Assembly (NCBI GenBank): GCA_902786345.1 | Contig: CADACB010000024.1 | Location: 1 to 50,303 of the forward strand | Direction: 5' to 3' | Source: an uncultured Ruminococcus sp. | Lineage (GTDB): Bacteria; Bacillota; Clostridia; Oscillospirales; Acutalibacteraceae | DNA: 50,303 nt | Part shown: in pieces, positions 44,969-50,303 of the stretch | Position numbering within the stretch: the stretch's first letter is position 1 | How the letters are laid out: every line of letters starts with the position of its first letter | The notes under the pieces: generated by a model | What the model was told of the DNA's origin: nothing | Seen by the model: only the letters and a program-made list of their open reading frames with translations | Database searches by the model: none | Translations under genes and position numbers: made by a program

Positions 44969-45508
44969 TTAGAAAAATTTCCTCAACTTTTTTATTGCAC
45001 TGTTTACCGATTCCCTTACAGAAGTAAAATCGACTCCTTCTTCATCTGCGATTTTTTCAAGTGTTTTGTTGTAGAAGAAATACTTAAAAACTCTGCGTTT
45101 CTGTGTTTCGCTTAAGTAACACAAAACCTCCCGAAGTCGCTTAATATTGTCTTTCAGCATTATTTCTTCGATTGGGTCTGTATCGACTGCCAATTCCGGA
45201 TGATGCACTTCAAATTCTCCGTCATTGATGTCAAATGCGTGTCCGAAAAGAAGCCTTCTCATTCTCTCTCTTGCTTCGTAGTTCTGATACTCCGTTATCA
45301 CTTCGCCCTGAGCCATAGAAAGCAGAATGAACGGAGTGTACCGACGGATAACATCAGGGTATTTAACCCACAATTCTTCTTCCGCCAGTTCTGTTACAAT
45401 CGCCCATTTCTCCGTGCCGGTGTAGCCGTGATATTCATACCGCAGGTTAATGAGCTTGCAGTCGTTCGCAAATAATAATTCCTGTTGTTCTAATGTAAGT
45501 TTTGTCAT
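44969..45508 (-). CDS. Sigma-70-family-like regulator of the element
   Basis: The 179-residue protein has a C-terminal region resembling sigma region 4: 'RLREVLCYLSETQKRRVFKYFFYNKTLEKIADEEGVDFTSVRESVNSAIKKLRKFF'. The N-terminal part (1-110) is not a recognisable region 2. Proteins of this type occur in Tn916-like elements and are thought to drive element genes. Start ATG 45508 with AAGGAG (45523-45518). That ribosome binding site is paired in a long leader hairpin, so expression is probably attenuated. Confidence 0.82.
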   Translation of the reverse strand: MTKLTLEQQELLFANDCKLINLRYEYHGYTGTEKWAIVTELAEEELWVKYPDVIRRYTPFILLSMAQGEVITEYQNYEARERMRRLLFGHAFDINDGEFEVHHPELAVDTDPIEEIMLKDNIKRLREVLCYLSETQKRRVFKYFFYNKTLEKIADEEGVDFTSVRESVNSAIKKLRKFF

Positions 45509-45511
45509 TGT

Positions 45512-45571
45512 CGTAATCTCCTTAAATTTGAATTTTTGAATTTGGTTGAAATCAAAAATTCGGAGATTACG
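45512..45571 (-). promoter_or_regulatory. Shine-Dalgarno-sequestering hairpin of the sigma-like gene
   Basis: On the minus strand CGTAATCTCC (45571-45562) and GAATTTTTGA (45561-45552) pair with TCAAAAATTC (45539-45530) and GGAGATTACG (45521-45512). This gives up to 20 pairs with one 8-nt bulge (45529-45522). The last arm holds the GGAG of the sigma gene ribosome binding site. The stop codon of the leader peptide lies inside the first arm. Confidence 0.8.
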
Positions 45572-45608
45572 GATACTTGGCGATATACGCCAGCCACTTA
45601 TATGTCAC
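45567..45608 (-). CDS. Leader peptide MTYKWLAYIAKYP
   Basis: A 13-codon frame starts at GTG 45608 and stops at TAA 45569-45567. AAAGGAG (45622-45616) lies 7 nt before the start. The ribosome terminating here would cover the anti-Shine-Dalgarno arm (45571-45562) and free the ribosome binding site of the sigma-like gene. The mechanism would be like that of erm leader peptides. The peptide is too short for homology, so position is the main evidence. Confidence 0.6.
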   Translation of the reverse strand: MTYKWLAYIAKYP

Positions 45609-45614
45609 GGTCTT

Positions 45615-45629
45615 GCTCCTTTCGGGAGC
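45615..45629 (-). promoter_or_regulatory. Small hairpin holding the leader-peptide Shine-Dalgarno
   Basis: On the minus strand GCTCC (45629-45625) pairs with GGAGC (45619-45615) around CGAAA. The AAAGGAG ribosome binding site of the leader peptide is partly inside the stem. Confidence 0.55.
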
Positions 45630-45632
45630 GAC

Positions 45633-45692
45633 AAAAAAGCCGGACACCAAGAACATTAGGATATTTCTATCCCTTAATTCTCAGCGTCCGGC
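45633..45692 (-). terminator. Intrinsic terminator / attenuator upstream of the sigma-like gene
   Basis: On the minus strand GCCGGAC (45692-45686) pairs with GTCCGGC (45645-45639) and is followed by TTTTTT (45638-45633). Inside, GGATA/TATCC form a second stem with a GAAA loop. It lies between the Com-like gene and the leader peptide, so part of the operon transcripts should stop here. Confidence 0.75.
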
Positions 45693-45707
45693 AATTTGAT
45701 GACTCAA

Positions 45708-45719
45708 GAGCTTTCGCTC
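45708..45719 (-). ncRNA. GAAA-capped hairpin in the sigma leader
   Basis: On the minus strand GAGC-GAAA-GCTC forms a short stem with a GNRA-type tetraloop. It is one of three hairpins with GAAA-type loops in 240 nt. Confidence 0.45.
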
Positions 45720-45752
45720 AAGGACTCGTGGCTCGGTACATCTGTCCGATAT

Positions 45753-45950
45753 TTAATTGTTCGCTCTGTTACTACTTCTTGTTAATCTGTACTTGACTGT
45801 TCCCTTGCGTAGGGATAGGTCAACCTCTACTACTCTGTGGCAGTTCGGACATTTCAGTTCAATCACGCCTGTTGTCATTGTTACCTTGTCAAAAATACGC
45901 CAGCCACAGTTTTTGCACCTTACGATTATCTTTTGTTCCAACGATTTCAT
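45753..45950 (-). CDS. Com-like zinc-finger protein
   Basis: The 65-residue protein has CKNCGW (12-17) and CPNCHRV (34-40), a four-cysteine zinc finger like the Mu phage Com translational regulator. It ends in a basic tail. Com-like proteins bind mRNA and can open a hidden ribosome binding site, which is notable here because a sequestering hairpin follows directly downstream. The start overlaps the stop of the ImmA-like gene (ATGA type). Confidence 0.8.
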   Translation of the reverse strand: MKSLEQKIIVRCKNCGWRIFDKVTMTTGVIELKCPNCHRVVEVDLSLRKGTVKYRLTRSSNRANN

Positions 45951-46678
45951 AGCTCGCTCACCTCCGGATAAACCGTAACCAAATCAAAAGGATTATCAAG
46001 ATACTCCTTTTTCAAAAGTCCGAGCTGTTTCATTCGTATAGCAAGTGCTTTTTTGGAACACCCTAAAAAATCCGCAAGTGCATCAAATCTCTTATATACG
46101 CTCGGATAGTATATTTTGTTCAGACACTCAATCTTTTCTCCAAGACTGAACAGATACATTCCCTGCTTTATAAGGTTTTCGGGAAGAAGGATAGCAGCTC
46201 CAAGCGTATTTGCCTGCCATTCCTCCCAATCGGATATAGGCTTATTTCTCTCGGAATTTGCCTTGTAATAATGTACTCCGGCAGATTTCTGTGTCACACC
46301 GTAATCATTCGGGAACAACATCTTAAATATCTGATGGCTGCCCTCGTGCATTAAGGTGAAATTCTTTCTGCCTTTCAGCTTGCTGTCAAAGTTCAAGTCC
46401 TTTTCCACGAGAACGGTTTTTCCATCCAAAAAGAAAAAGGCTTCGTTATCATCATCTTCAAATACCTGAACACCCATTTCCGTAAATGAGGTCATTCCGA
46501 GAATACTACCGTCATAAGATAGGTGCTGGTATTCGACATTCAATCCGAGAACCTTCTCCAAGAGAAGCTCCGGGTCAATTCTGTATATTTGTGTGTTACG
46601 GACATCGGGAAGTGCCATATATGCCTGAACATACTTGTCGGCAATCGCTTCGATGTCAAATCTCGATAAATGTTTCAA
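45947..46678 (-). CDS. ImmA/IrrE-family metallopeptidase
   Basis: The 243-residue protein shows LMHEGSHQIF, an HExxH-type zinc site (H111, E112, H115), in a fold typical of ImmA/IrrE proteases, with 'WEEWQANTLGAAILLPENLI' supplying the third ligand region. A C-terminal part with an HTH-like 'DALADFLGCSKKALAIRMKQLGLL' is extra. The family cleaves DNA-binding repressors. The start is TTG 46678, 9 nt after GGAGG. A second protease of this family is encoded at 49161. Confidence 0.85.
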   Translation of the reverse strand: MKHLSRFDIEAIADKYVQAYMALPDVRNTQIYRIDPELLLEKVLGLNVEYQHLSYDGSILGMTSFTEMGVQVFEDDDNEAFFFLDGKTVLVEKDLNFDSKLKGRKNFTLMHEGSHQIFKMLFPNDYGVTQKSAGVHYYKANSERNKPISDWEEWQANTLGAAILLPENLIKQGMYLFSLGEKIECLNKIYYPSVYKRFDALADFLGCSKKALAIRMKQLGLLKKEYLDNPFDLVTVYPEVSEL

Positions 46679-46697
46679 GTTACAAAACCTCCTACCA

Positions 46698-46949
46698 TTA
46701 GGATTTTGCTTCTACAAACCACTTTCCGTTTTCTTCGTCGAACAGAAATGTGGGCTTGCCGCAAATCTGTACCGTGTAGCGGATACCGGTTCCTCCGACT
46801 TTGGTGGAAGCCGCACGGCATTTCTGAATTACACGGTCTATCTCATATTTTTCATCATTCTCAAACTTGATGAAGTTCGGACGAGCCGTTCCATCAGGTC
46901 TATGTGTTACATTTACTTCAACATAAACTTTTCTTCTTTCGGATTCCAT
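46698..46949 (-). CDS. Small conserved protein of unknown function
   Basis: The 83-residue basic protein (MESERRKVYVEVNVTH...) looks like a single beta-rich domain with VGGTGIRYTVQICGKPTFLFDEENGKWFVE. I do not recognise the family. GAGG lies before ATG 46949, and the gene is packed between its neighbours (2 nt and 19 nt). Confidence 0.65.
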   Translation of the reverse strand: MESERRKVYVEVNVTHRPDGTARPNFIKFENDEKYEIDRVIQKCRAASTKVGGTGIRYTVQICGKPTFLFDEENGKWFVEAKS

Positions 46950-46951
46950 TT

Positions 46952-47251
46952 TTATTCCTCGTAATTTCTCAAAGTCAAAACTAATCTTCCCAAGTGCTTG
47001 TATCCGTCGATGTTCTTATCCGACACCCTGTACTTGGGTCGGTCATCTCCGGCAGTATTGATGTAACAGGAAAGCCTTCCTTTCTTAAAGCGTTTTTTCC
47101 GGTCAAAGAAAAGAAACATTCCCTCATATATACCGTAGTCGGTAAAATGGTTTCCGCCGTCCGCACGAAAGATAACAATATCTTCGCTGCACCCCTGCAA
47201 AAAGCAGTCGGGCATCGTAACATAAGCCGTAACCTCTTTTTCGTCAATCAC
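46952..47251 (-). CDS. UmuD/LexA-like small protein without visible Ser-Lys dyad
   Basis: The 99-residue protein has a UmuD-like pattern 'DYGIYEGMFLFFD...GRLSCYI' followed by a late HLGRLVLTLRN. Active UmuD/LexA proteins have GDSM before that motif; here it is ADGGNHF, so the catalytic serine seems lost. It lies beside a Y-family polymerase gene, as umuD does beside umuC. GTG 47251 with GGAGG 7 nt upstream is the start. The family call is tentative. Confidence 0.5.
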   Translation of the reverse strand: MIDEKEVTAYVTMPDCFLQGCSEDIVIFRADGGNHFTDYGIYEGMFLFFDRKKRFKKGRLSCYINTAGDDRPKYRVSDKNIDGYKHLGRLVLTLRNYEE

Positions 47252-47263
47252 ATTTAGACCTCC

Positions 47264-48499
47264 TTAACCAACCATACCTGTCGGCATAGTGATTTCGGCT
47301 TTTTCCGGTGGTAGCCGCAAGTTCTGACACAGAACCCCATTCCTTATGCTGTCCTTTCCGAAACGCCGTCTGATTTCTTCAACACACTTTTCCATTCGCT
47401 CCAATTTGTCCTGCTTTGCGGCGTCCATAAACATATCTATTTGACGGGGCGTGTCTTGTGGAATAAGATTTATGGCTTGTACTGTCACAGAACGGATAGG
47501 GTTATTCCACCCATATCTTTTTTCAAACAACTGAAAAGCGGTCTTTGCAATAATCATCGGAGACTGTGTAGGAAGTGCAATCTTCGTCTGCCATTGCCTT
47601 GTATTGAGCGTGTTGTCTCTAATATGTATTGCGACACCTTCTGCACTCAGTCCGTGAACACGGAGCTTGTGTCCGATGTCTTGGGTTAATTCGAGAAACA
47701 CGGGCCACACCTGCTCCGGTTTCTCTAAATCTGCTACTGTTGTTATACCGTGTCCTACACTTTTTATAGGAGAAACGAAGTCTTTCTTGGCAACAAGGGA
47801 AAGGTCGTTGCCGTTGGCATAGTTCCATAAAACTACTCCGTTCTTTCCTAATCTTCTGCGTAAGAACTCAGGGTCGTTATTCGCTAAATCCCCGATGGTA
47901 CGAATACAATAGCTGTCAAGCACTCGCTGGGTTGCCCGTCCTACACCGAGCAGGTCAGCGGCAGGAAGTCCCCAAATCTTTTCTTTGAATGTATCCTTTG
48001 GTATAACGGTTACTGCGTCCGGTTTCTTCATATCCGAGCCGAGCTTCGCAAATATCTTATTAAAGGAAACACCCACAGAAATCGTCAAGCCGAGTTCAAA
48101 CTTCATCGTTTCACGAATTTCATTTGCCACCTTTTCCGGCGAACCGAAAAGGCTTTCTGTCCCGCTAATATCCAGCCAACACTCGTCCATACCATACGGT
48201 TCAACTTGGTCGGTATATCGCTCATAAACGCTTCTCGCAAGCTTTGAGTATTTGATATACTCCTCATAATGGGGCGGCACTACAACCAAGTCCTTGCACT
48301 TCTGTTTAGCCTGCCATACTGCGTCCCCGGTTTTCACATCAAAAGCCTTTGCTTTGTAGTTCTTTGCAAGCACGATACCGTGTCGTTCCTCCACAGAGCC
48401 GCAGACAGCAATCGGATATTTCTTCAATGCGGGGTCGAGCATACATTCGACGCTGGCATAGAAGTTGTTCATATCACAATGAAGTATGCTTCGTAACAT
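47264..48499 (-). CDS. Y-family DNA polymerase (UmuC/DinB-like)
   Basis: The 411-residue polymerase starts MLRSILHCDMNNFYASVE. Metal ligands D9, D105 and E106 (YGMDECWLDISG) are present, followed by the helix-hairpin-helix region (GLPAADLLGVGRATQRVL) and the little finger domain (SPIKSVGHGITTVADL). It copies past DNA damage and is error-prone. ATG 48499 is preferred because AAGGGGGG lies 8 nt upstream. It is the first gene of the minus-strand operon behind a repressible promoter. Confidence 0.92.
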   Translation of the reverse strand: MLRSILHCDMNNFYASVECMLDPALKKYPIAVCGSVEERHGIVLAKNYKAKAFDVKTGDAVWQAKQKCKDLVVVPPHYEEYIKYSKLARSVYERYTDQVEPYGMDECWLDISGTESLFGSPEKVANEIRETMKFELGLTISVGVSFNKIFAKLGSDMKKPDAVTVIPKDTFKEKIWGLPAADLLGVGRATQRVLDSYCIRTIGDLANNDPEFLRRRLGKNGVVLWNYANGNDLSLVAKKDFVSPIKSVGHGITTVADLEKPEQVWPVFLELTQDIGHKLRVHGLSAEGVAIHIRDNTLNTRQWQTKIALPTQSPMIIAKTAFQLFEKRYGWNNPIRSVTVQAINLIPQDTPRQIDMFMDAAKQDKLERMEKCVEEIRRRFGKDSIRNGVLCQNLRLPPEKAEITMPTGMVG

Positions 48500-48567
48500 T
48501 TTTTGAACCCCCCTTGACATTTTGGGAAGTTTAGTGTAAACTATGAGTAGTTCAACTTCCTGTTTCT

Positions 48568-48596
48568 TATTATACGCAGTTTAAGTGTACTTGTCA
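48568..48596 (-). promoter_or_regulatory. Sigma-A promoter of the polymerase-to-integrase operon
   Basis: On the minus strand TTGACA (48596-48591) and TATAAT (48573-48568) are 17 nt apart, a near-consensus promoter. One operator lies in the spacer. Confidence 0.85.
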
Positions 48597-48617
48597 AGAG
48601 TAAATGAGAAGTTAAAC
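48590..48617 (+). promoter_or_regulatory. Promoter of the XRE repressor gene
   Basis: TTGTCA (48590-48595) and TAAACT (48612-48617) are 16 nt apart. The -10 box overlaps an AGTTAAACT operator, which suggests autoregulation. The boxes are weak. Confidence 0.45.
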
Positions 48618-48649
48618 TGTAAATATTCTTTTAAGGAGTGAAATCAAAG

Positions 48650-49060
48650 ATGACATTCGGTGAAAAAGTCAAAGCAGAGAGGACTAAACTCGGTCTTAAT
48701 CAGGATGAATTGGCTGAAAAAATAGGCGTAACCCGACGTGTAATTTGTTCTTATGAAAATGATAAATCCCGTCCGAGAGGAACGGAAAGATACAAGAAGC
48801 TGGCAGAAGCATTAAATGTAAATGTGAATTATCTGCTGTCTGAGGATGACGCTTTCATCGCCGATGTAGAGGATAAATACGGACGCAGAGGGGCAAGACA
48901 GGCTCAGGAGTTGCTTGCAGAAGTTACCGGTCTGTTTGCCGGCGGCGAAATGGCTGACGAAGATATGCGTGAAATGGTTGACGCTATTCAGGAAGCATAT
49001 CTTATTGCAAAGAAGAACAATAAAAAATACACCCCGAAGAAATACCGCAAAGACGAGTAA
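48650..49060 (+). CDS. XRE-family repressor (ImmR-like)
   Basis: The 136-residue protein has an N-terminal HTH_3 domain (MTFGEKVKAERTKLGLNQDELAEKIGVTRRVICSYENDKSRP...) and a C-terminal alpha-helical part. It is followed by an ImmA-type protease gene, the arrangement of immR-immA in ICEBs1, where ImmA cleaves ImmR after DNA damage. It should repress the divergent operon. AAGGAG (48631-48636) is about 13 nt before ATG 48650; a GTG at 48638 is too close to be used well. Confidence 0.87.
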   Translation: MTFGEKVKAERTKLGLNQDELAEKIGVTRRVICSYENDKSRPRGTERYKKLAEALNVNVNYLLSEDDAFIADVEDKYGRRGARQAQELLAEVTGLFAGGEMADEDMREMVDAIQEAYLIAKKNNKKYTPKKYRKDE

Positions 49061-49160
49061 TCCTCACAGTGAACTAAGTCCAATATATGGGACACACAAT
49101 AGTTTATAATTTATTATAGGGTAAATATCCGATATACTATAATATGGGAGGTGAGCCGGA

Positions 49161-49694
49161 TTGGGGTATTACACTACGGCTGAAATTGTGAAAATCGTCA
49201 ACAAGCTCATTGACCGTTGCGGTACTCGTGACCCGTACAAGGTCGCAAAAGAGCTTGGTATCAATATTATCTACCGAGATTTTGAAAAGCAGCGTGGAGC
49301 ATACAAGGTCATTCTGAAGAACCGCTTTGTTTTCCTTAAAAACGGTATGCACCCGGTCGTGGAACAGATAGTGCTATGGCACGAAATCGGACACGATGTT
49401 CTCCACAGGCAAGAAGCGGTTGCTGTCGGCGGGTTCAAAGAGTTCAACATCTTTGATATGAGAGAGAACCGTATGGAGTATGAAGCAAATATCTTCGCTT
49501 CTCAGGCTTCGCTCCCGGACGACACCATTTTGGAATACATTGAAAACGGCTATGACATTCAGCAGATTGCACGGGCAATGTGTTCCGACATAAACCTAAT
49601 TGCTCTGAAAGTAGATACGCTGATTGCACAAGGCTATCAACTTCGCAAACAGGAACACCAAAACGATTTTCTTAAATACAGTAAAAAAATATAA
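49161..49694 (+). CDS. ImmA-like metallopeptidase
   Basis: The 177-residue protein carries LWHEIGHDVLH with zinc ligands H74 and H78 and catalytic E75, and 'RMEYEANIFASQASLPDD', where the E is the third ligand. It is the short, single-domain type of the ICEBs1 ImmA. It is expected to inactivate the XRE repressor encoded 100 nt upstream. The start is TTG 49161 behind GGGAGGTGAG. The unusual start could keep levels low. Confidence 0.88.
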   Translation: MGYYTTAEIVKIVNKLIDRCGTRDPYKVAKELGINIIYRDFEKQRGAYKVILKNRFVFLKNGMHPVVEQIVLWHEIGHDVLHRQEAVAVGGFKEFNIFDMRENRMEYEANIFASQASLPDDTILEYIENGYDIQQIARAMCSDINLIALKVDTLIAQGYQLRKQEHQNDFLKYSKKI

Positions 49695-49735
49695 GACCGT
49701 CAAGTCTCGAATGAGATCTGACGGTCTAATTTTTA
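49694..49735. terminator. Bidirectional terminator
   Basis: AGACCGTCA (49694-49702) pairs with TGACGGTCT (49719-49727), with A-run and T-run flanks, between the converging ImmA-like and GIY-YIG genes. Confidence 0.88.
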
Positions 49736-50206
49736 TCAGTTTTTATTATATCCGAATTGTCTTGTGCAAAGGGTATCTTTCCACCATTTTTCACGACTCA
49801 GTATGTAATTATCATCCATTCGTGCGTTATAGTTTTCTAATACTGAATACTGAAAATTTGCTTTTATATAATCAAACCCTTTGGTGTCAACAATATGTTT
49901 AAGTTCAACATTCCCACCGTGTCCATTGTCTATATAGTTAGTCCACCTTTGAAGCAACATTCCATACTGAGCAGTTGCCGAGCCAACATACATTTTTCCG
50001 TTGCTGGTATCAGTTATAAGATAAACTGCTTTTTGATTTCTCAAAGCATCAAGCCAACCGCTGCGTTTATTCCGAATAATCGTTTCCAGTTGTGAAAAAC
50101 TCAATCTTATGTTCTCATAACCCGGAAATTCGTCACCATCATAAGCAGTAGAAAGAATTTCTATTACTTCCAGTTCCTCCATCATAGACTCATAGGTTCT
50201 TCCCAT
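49736..50206 (-). CDS. GIY-YIG domain protein
   Basis: The product of up to 156 residues contains a GIY-YIG-type core (KAVYLITDTSNGKMYVGSATAQYGMLLQRWTNY), in which the second motif is MYVGS and the arginine is kept. The N-terminal part (about 1-60) is conserved-looking but not assigned. The start is uncertain. ATG 50206 has no good ribosome binding site, while ATG 50185 overlaps the stop of an upstream short frame that does have one. It may be a nuclease of the element. Confidence 0.72.
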   Translation of the reverse strand: MGRTYESMMEELEVIEILSTAYDGDEFPGYENIRLSFSQLETIIRNKRSGWLDALRNQKAVYLITDTSNGKMYVGSATAQYGMLLQRWTNYIDNGHGGNVELKHIVDTKGFDYIKANFQYSVLENYNARMDDNYILSREKWWKDTLCTRQFGYNKN

Positions 50207-50226
50207 GCCTTAACCCTGTATGCCAT
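50182..50226 (-). CDS. Short upstream frame MAYRVKAWEEPMSL
   Basis: A 14-codon frame starts at ATG 50226 with AGGAGG (50240-50235) 8 nt upstream, and stops at TGA 50184-50182, overlapping ATG ATG of the GIY-YIG frame. It may be a coupling leader peptide, or the true N-terminus of the GIY-YIG protein separated by a frameshift. Confidence 0.4.
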   Translation of the reverse strand: MAYRVKAWEEPMSL

Positions 50227-50295
50227 CCTGTTGTCCTCCTGCAAAAAATGAGTGAGGGGATTTCCATCCCTCACCCAGTAGCCCGCAGGATGGCA
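50221..50295 (-). terminator. Nested hairpins: terminator within a start-codon-sequestering stem
   Basis: On the minus strand GTGAGGG (50274-50268) pairs with CCCTCAC (50258-50252) and is followed by TTTTTT (50248-50243). An outer stem pairs TGCCATCCTG (50295-50286) with CAGGATGGCA (50230-50221); the second arm contains the ATG of the short upstream frame. Confidence 0.65.
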
Positions 50296-50303
50296 GGCTG
50301 TTT

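Larger units (their letters stand above)
48527..48617. promoter_or_regulatory. Palindromic operator cluster of the divergent control region
   Basis: AGTTTA-GTG-TAAACT (48527-48541), AGTT-C-AACT (48548-48556), AGTTTAAGTGTACTT (48577-48591, imperfect) and AGTT-A-AACT (48609-48617) share AGTT/AACT half sites. They overlap both divergent promoters and are the likely targets of the XRE repressor encoded at 48650. Confidence 0.7.
40929..50303. mobile_element. Integrated mobile element (ICE/IME-like), left end and regulatory part
   Basis: The element starts at a tRNA-Arg 3' fragment and carries a tyrosine integrase next to it, excisionase-type HTH genes, a sigma-like gene, an ImmR/ImmA pair and an operon of regulatory genes. 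It continues past the right edge. No relaxase, coupling protein or phage structural gene is inside the window, so conjugative element, mobilizable element and prophage cannot be separated. The sigma factor, excisionase and ImmR/ImmA content favours an integrative conjugative or mobilizable element. Confidence 0.82.

Noticed and set aside
45615-45752. Possible hammerhead or other known ribozyme in the sigma leader
   Set aside because: GAAA loops are present, but the CUGAUGA core and a cleavage-site arrangement were not found.
45536-45796. An 86-codon plus-strand frame over the sigma leader
   Set aside because: It is antisense to the structured leader and the Com-like gene, and no ribosome binding site is seen.

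Overview
The window reads as a low-to-mid GC Gram-positive chromosome from the Clostridia, probably a gut Ruminococcus-type member of the Oscillospiraceae. The grounds are a CtsR/McsA/McsB/ClpC stress operon with CtsR boxes, groESL under a perfect CIRCE, purine genes in which the two activities of PurH are separate proteins, and strong GGAGG ribosome binding sites. Species is not claimed.

Layout. (1) 1-4645: an FtsX-type ABC permease (cut by the left edge), its ATPase, a response regulator and a sensor kinase. This looks like an acquired peptide-sensing/efflux module, and its ATPase lacks the Walker A loop. (2) 5000-6886: a GH31 alpha-glycosidase. (3) 7164-12120: CtsR-controlled ctsR-mcsA-mcsB-clpC. 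(4) 12271-19255: purE-purF-purM-purN-IMP cyclohydrolase-AICAR transformylase-purD, ended by a strong terminator. (5) 19353-21449: CIRCE-groES-groEL. (6) 21578-28450: Ca2+-type P-ATPase, WYL regulator, asparaginase (minus), CNNM/CorC-type CBS protein. (7) 28497-34050, minus strand: a Gld-like ABC locus (ATPase, permease, GldG-like, DUF4340) plus exonuclease III. (8) 34393-40588: folC, a YbjN-like protein, a PdaA-like deacetylase, a three-gene zinc-ribbon/TPM-like membrane cluster and a small conserved protein.

(9) From 40929 to the right edge lies an integrated mobile element. Its left end is the 3' half of a tRNA-Arg(CCT) gene (anticodon loop through CCA), a classic tyrosine-integrase attachment site. 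Reading leftward from a divergent control region at about 48.5 kb, one long minus-strand operon encodes a Y-family polymerase, a UmuD-like small protein, a conserved small protein, an ImmA-like protease, a Com-like zinc finger, a sigma-like factor, a PemK/MazF-type protein with a zinc-ribbon tail, four excisionase-type HTH proteins (six HTH modules) and the integrase. Reading rightward are an XRE repressor and a second ImmA-type protease, the ImmR/ImmA pair known from ICEBs1. A palindromic operator cluster overlaps the promoters.

Most interesting signals. First, the leader of the element's sigma gene (45509-45752, minus strand) combines an intrinsic terminator, hairpins with GAAA-type loops, a 13-residue leader peptide and a stem that hides the sigma Shine-Dalgarno sequence. 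The leader stop codon lies inside the anti-Shine-Dalgarno strand, so this is a candidate translational attenuator controlling entry into the excision program. Second, a dispersed repeat of about 150 bp (three clear copies plus one diverged copy) has hairpins with compensatory base changes, and each copy lies 60-100 nt upstream of a same-strand gene. Third, two perfect inverted repeats lie between tandem excisionase-type genes. All functional statements rest on reading the sequence and on recalled family features; no searches were run.
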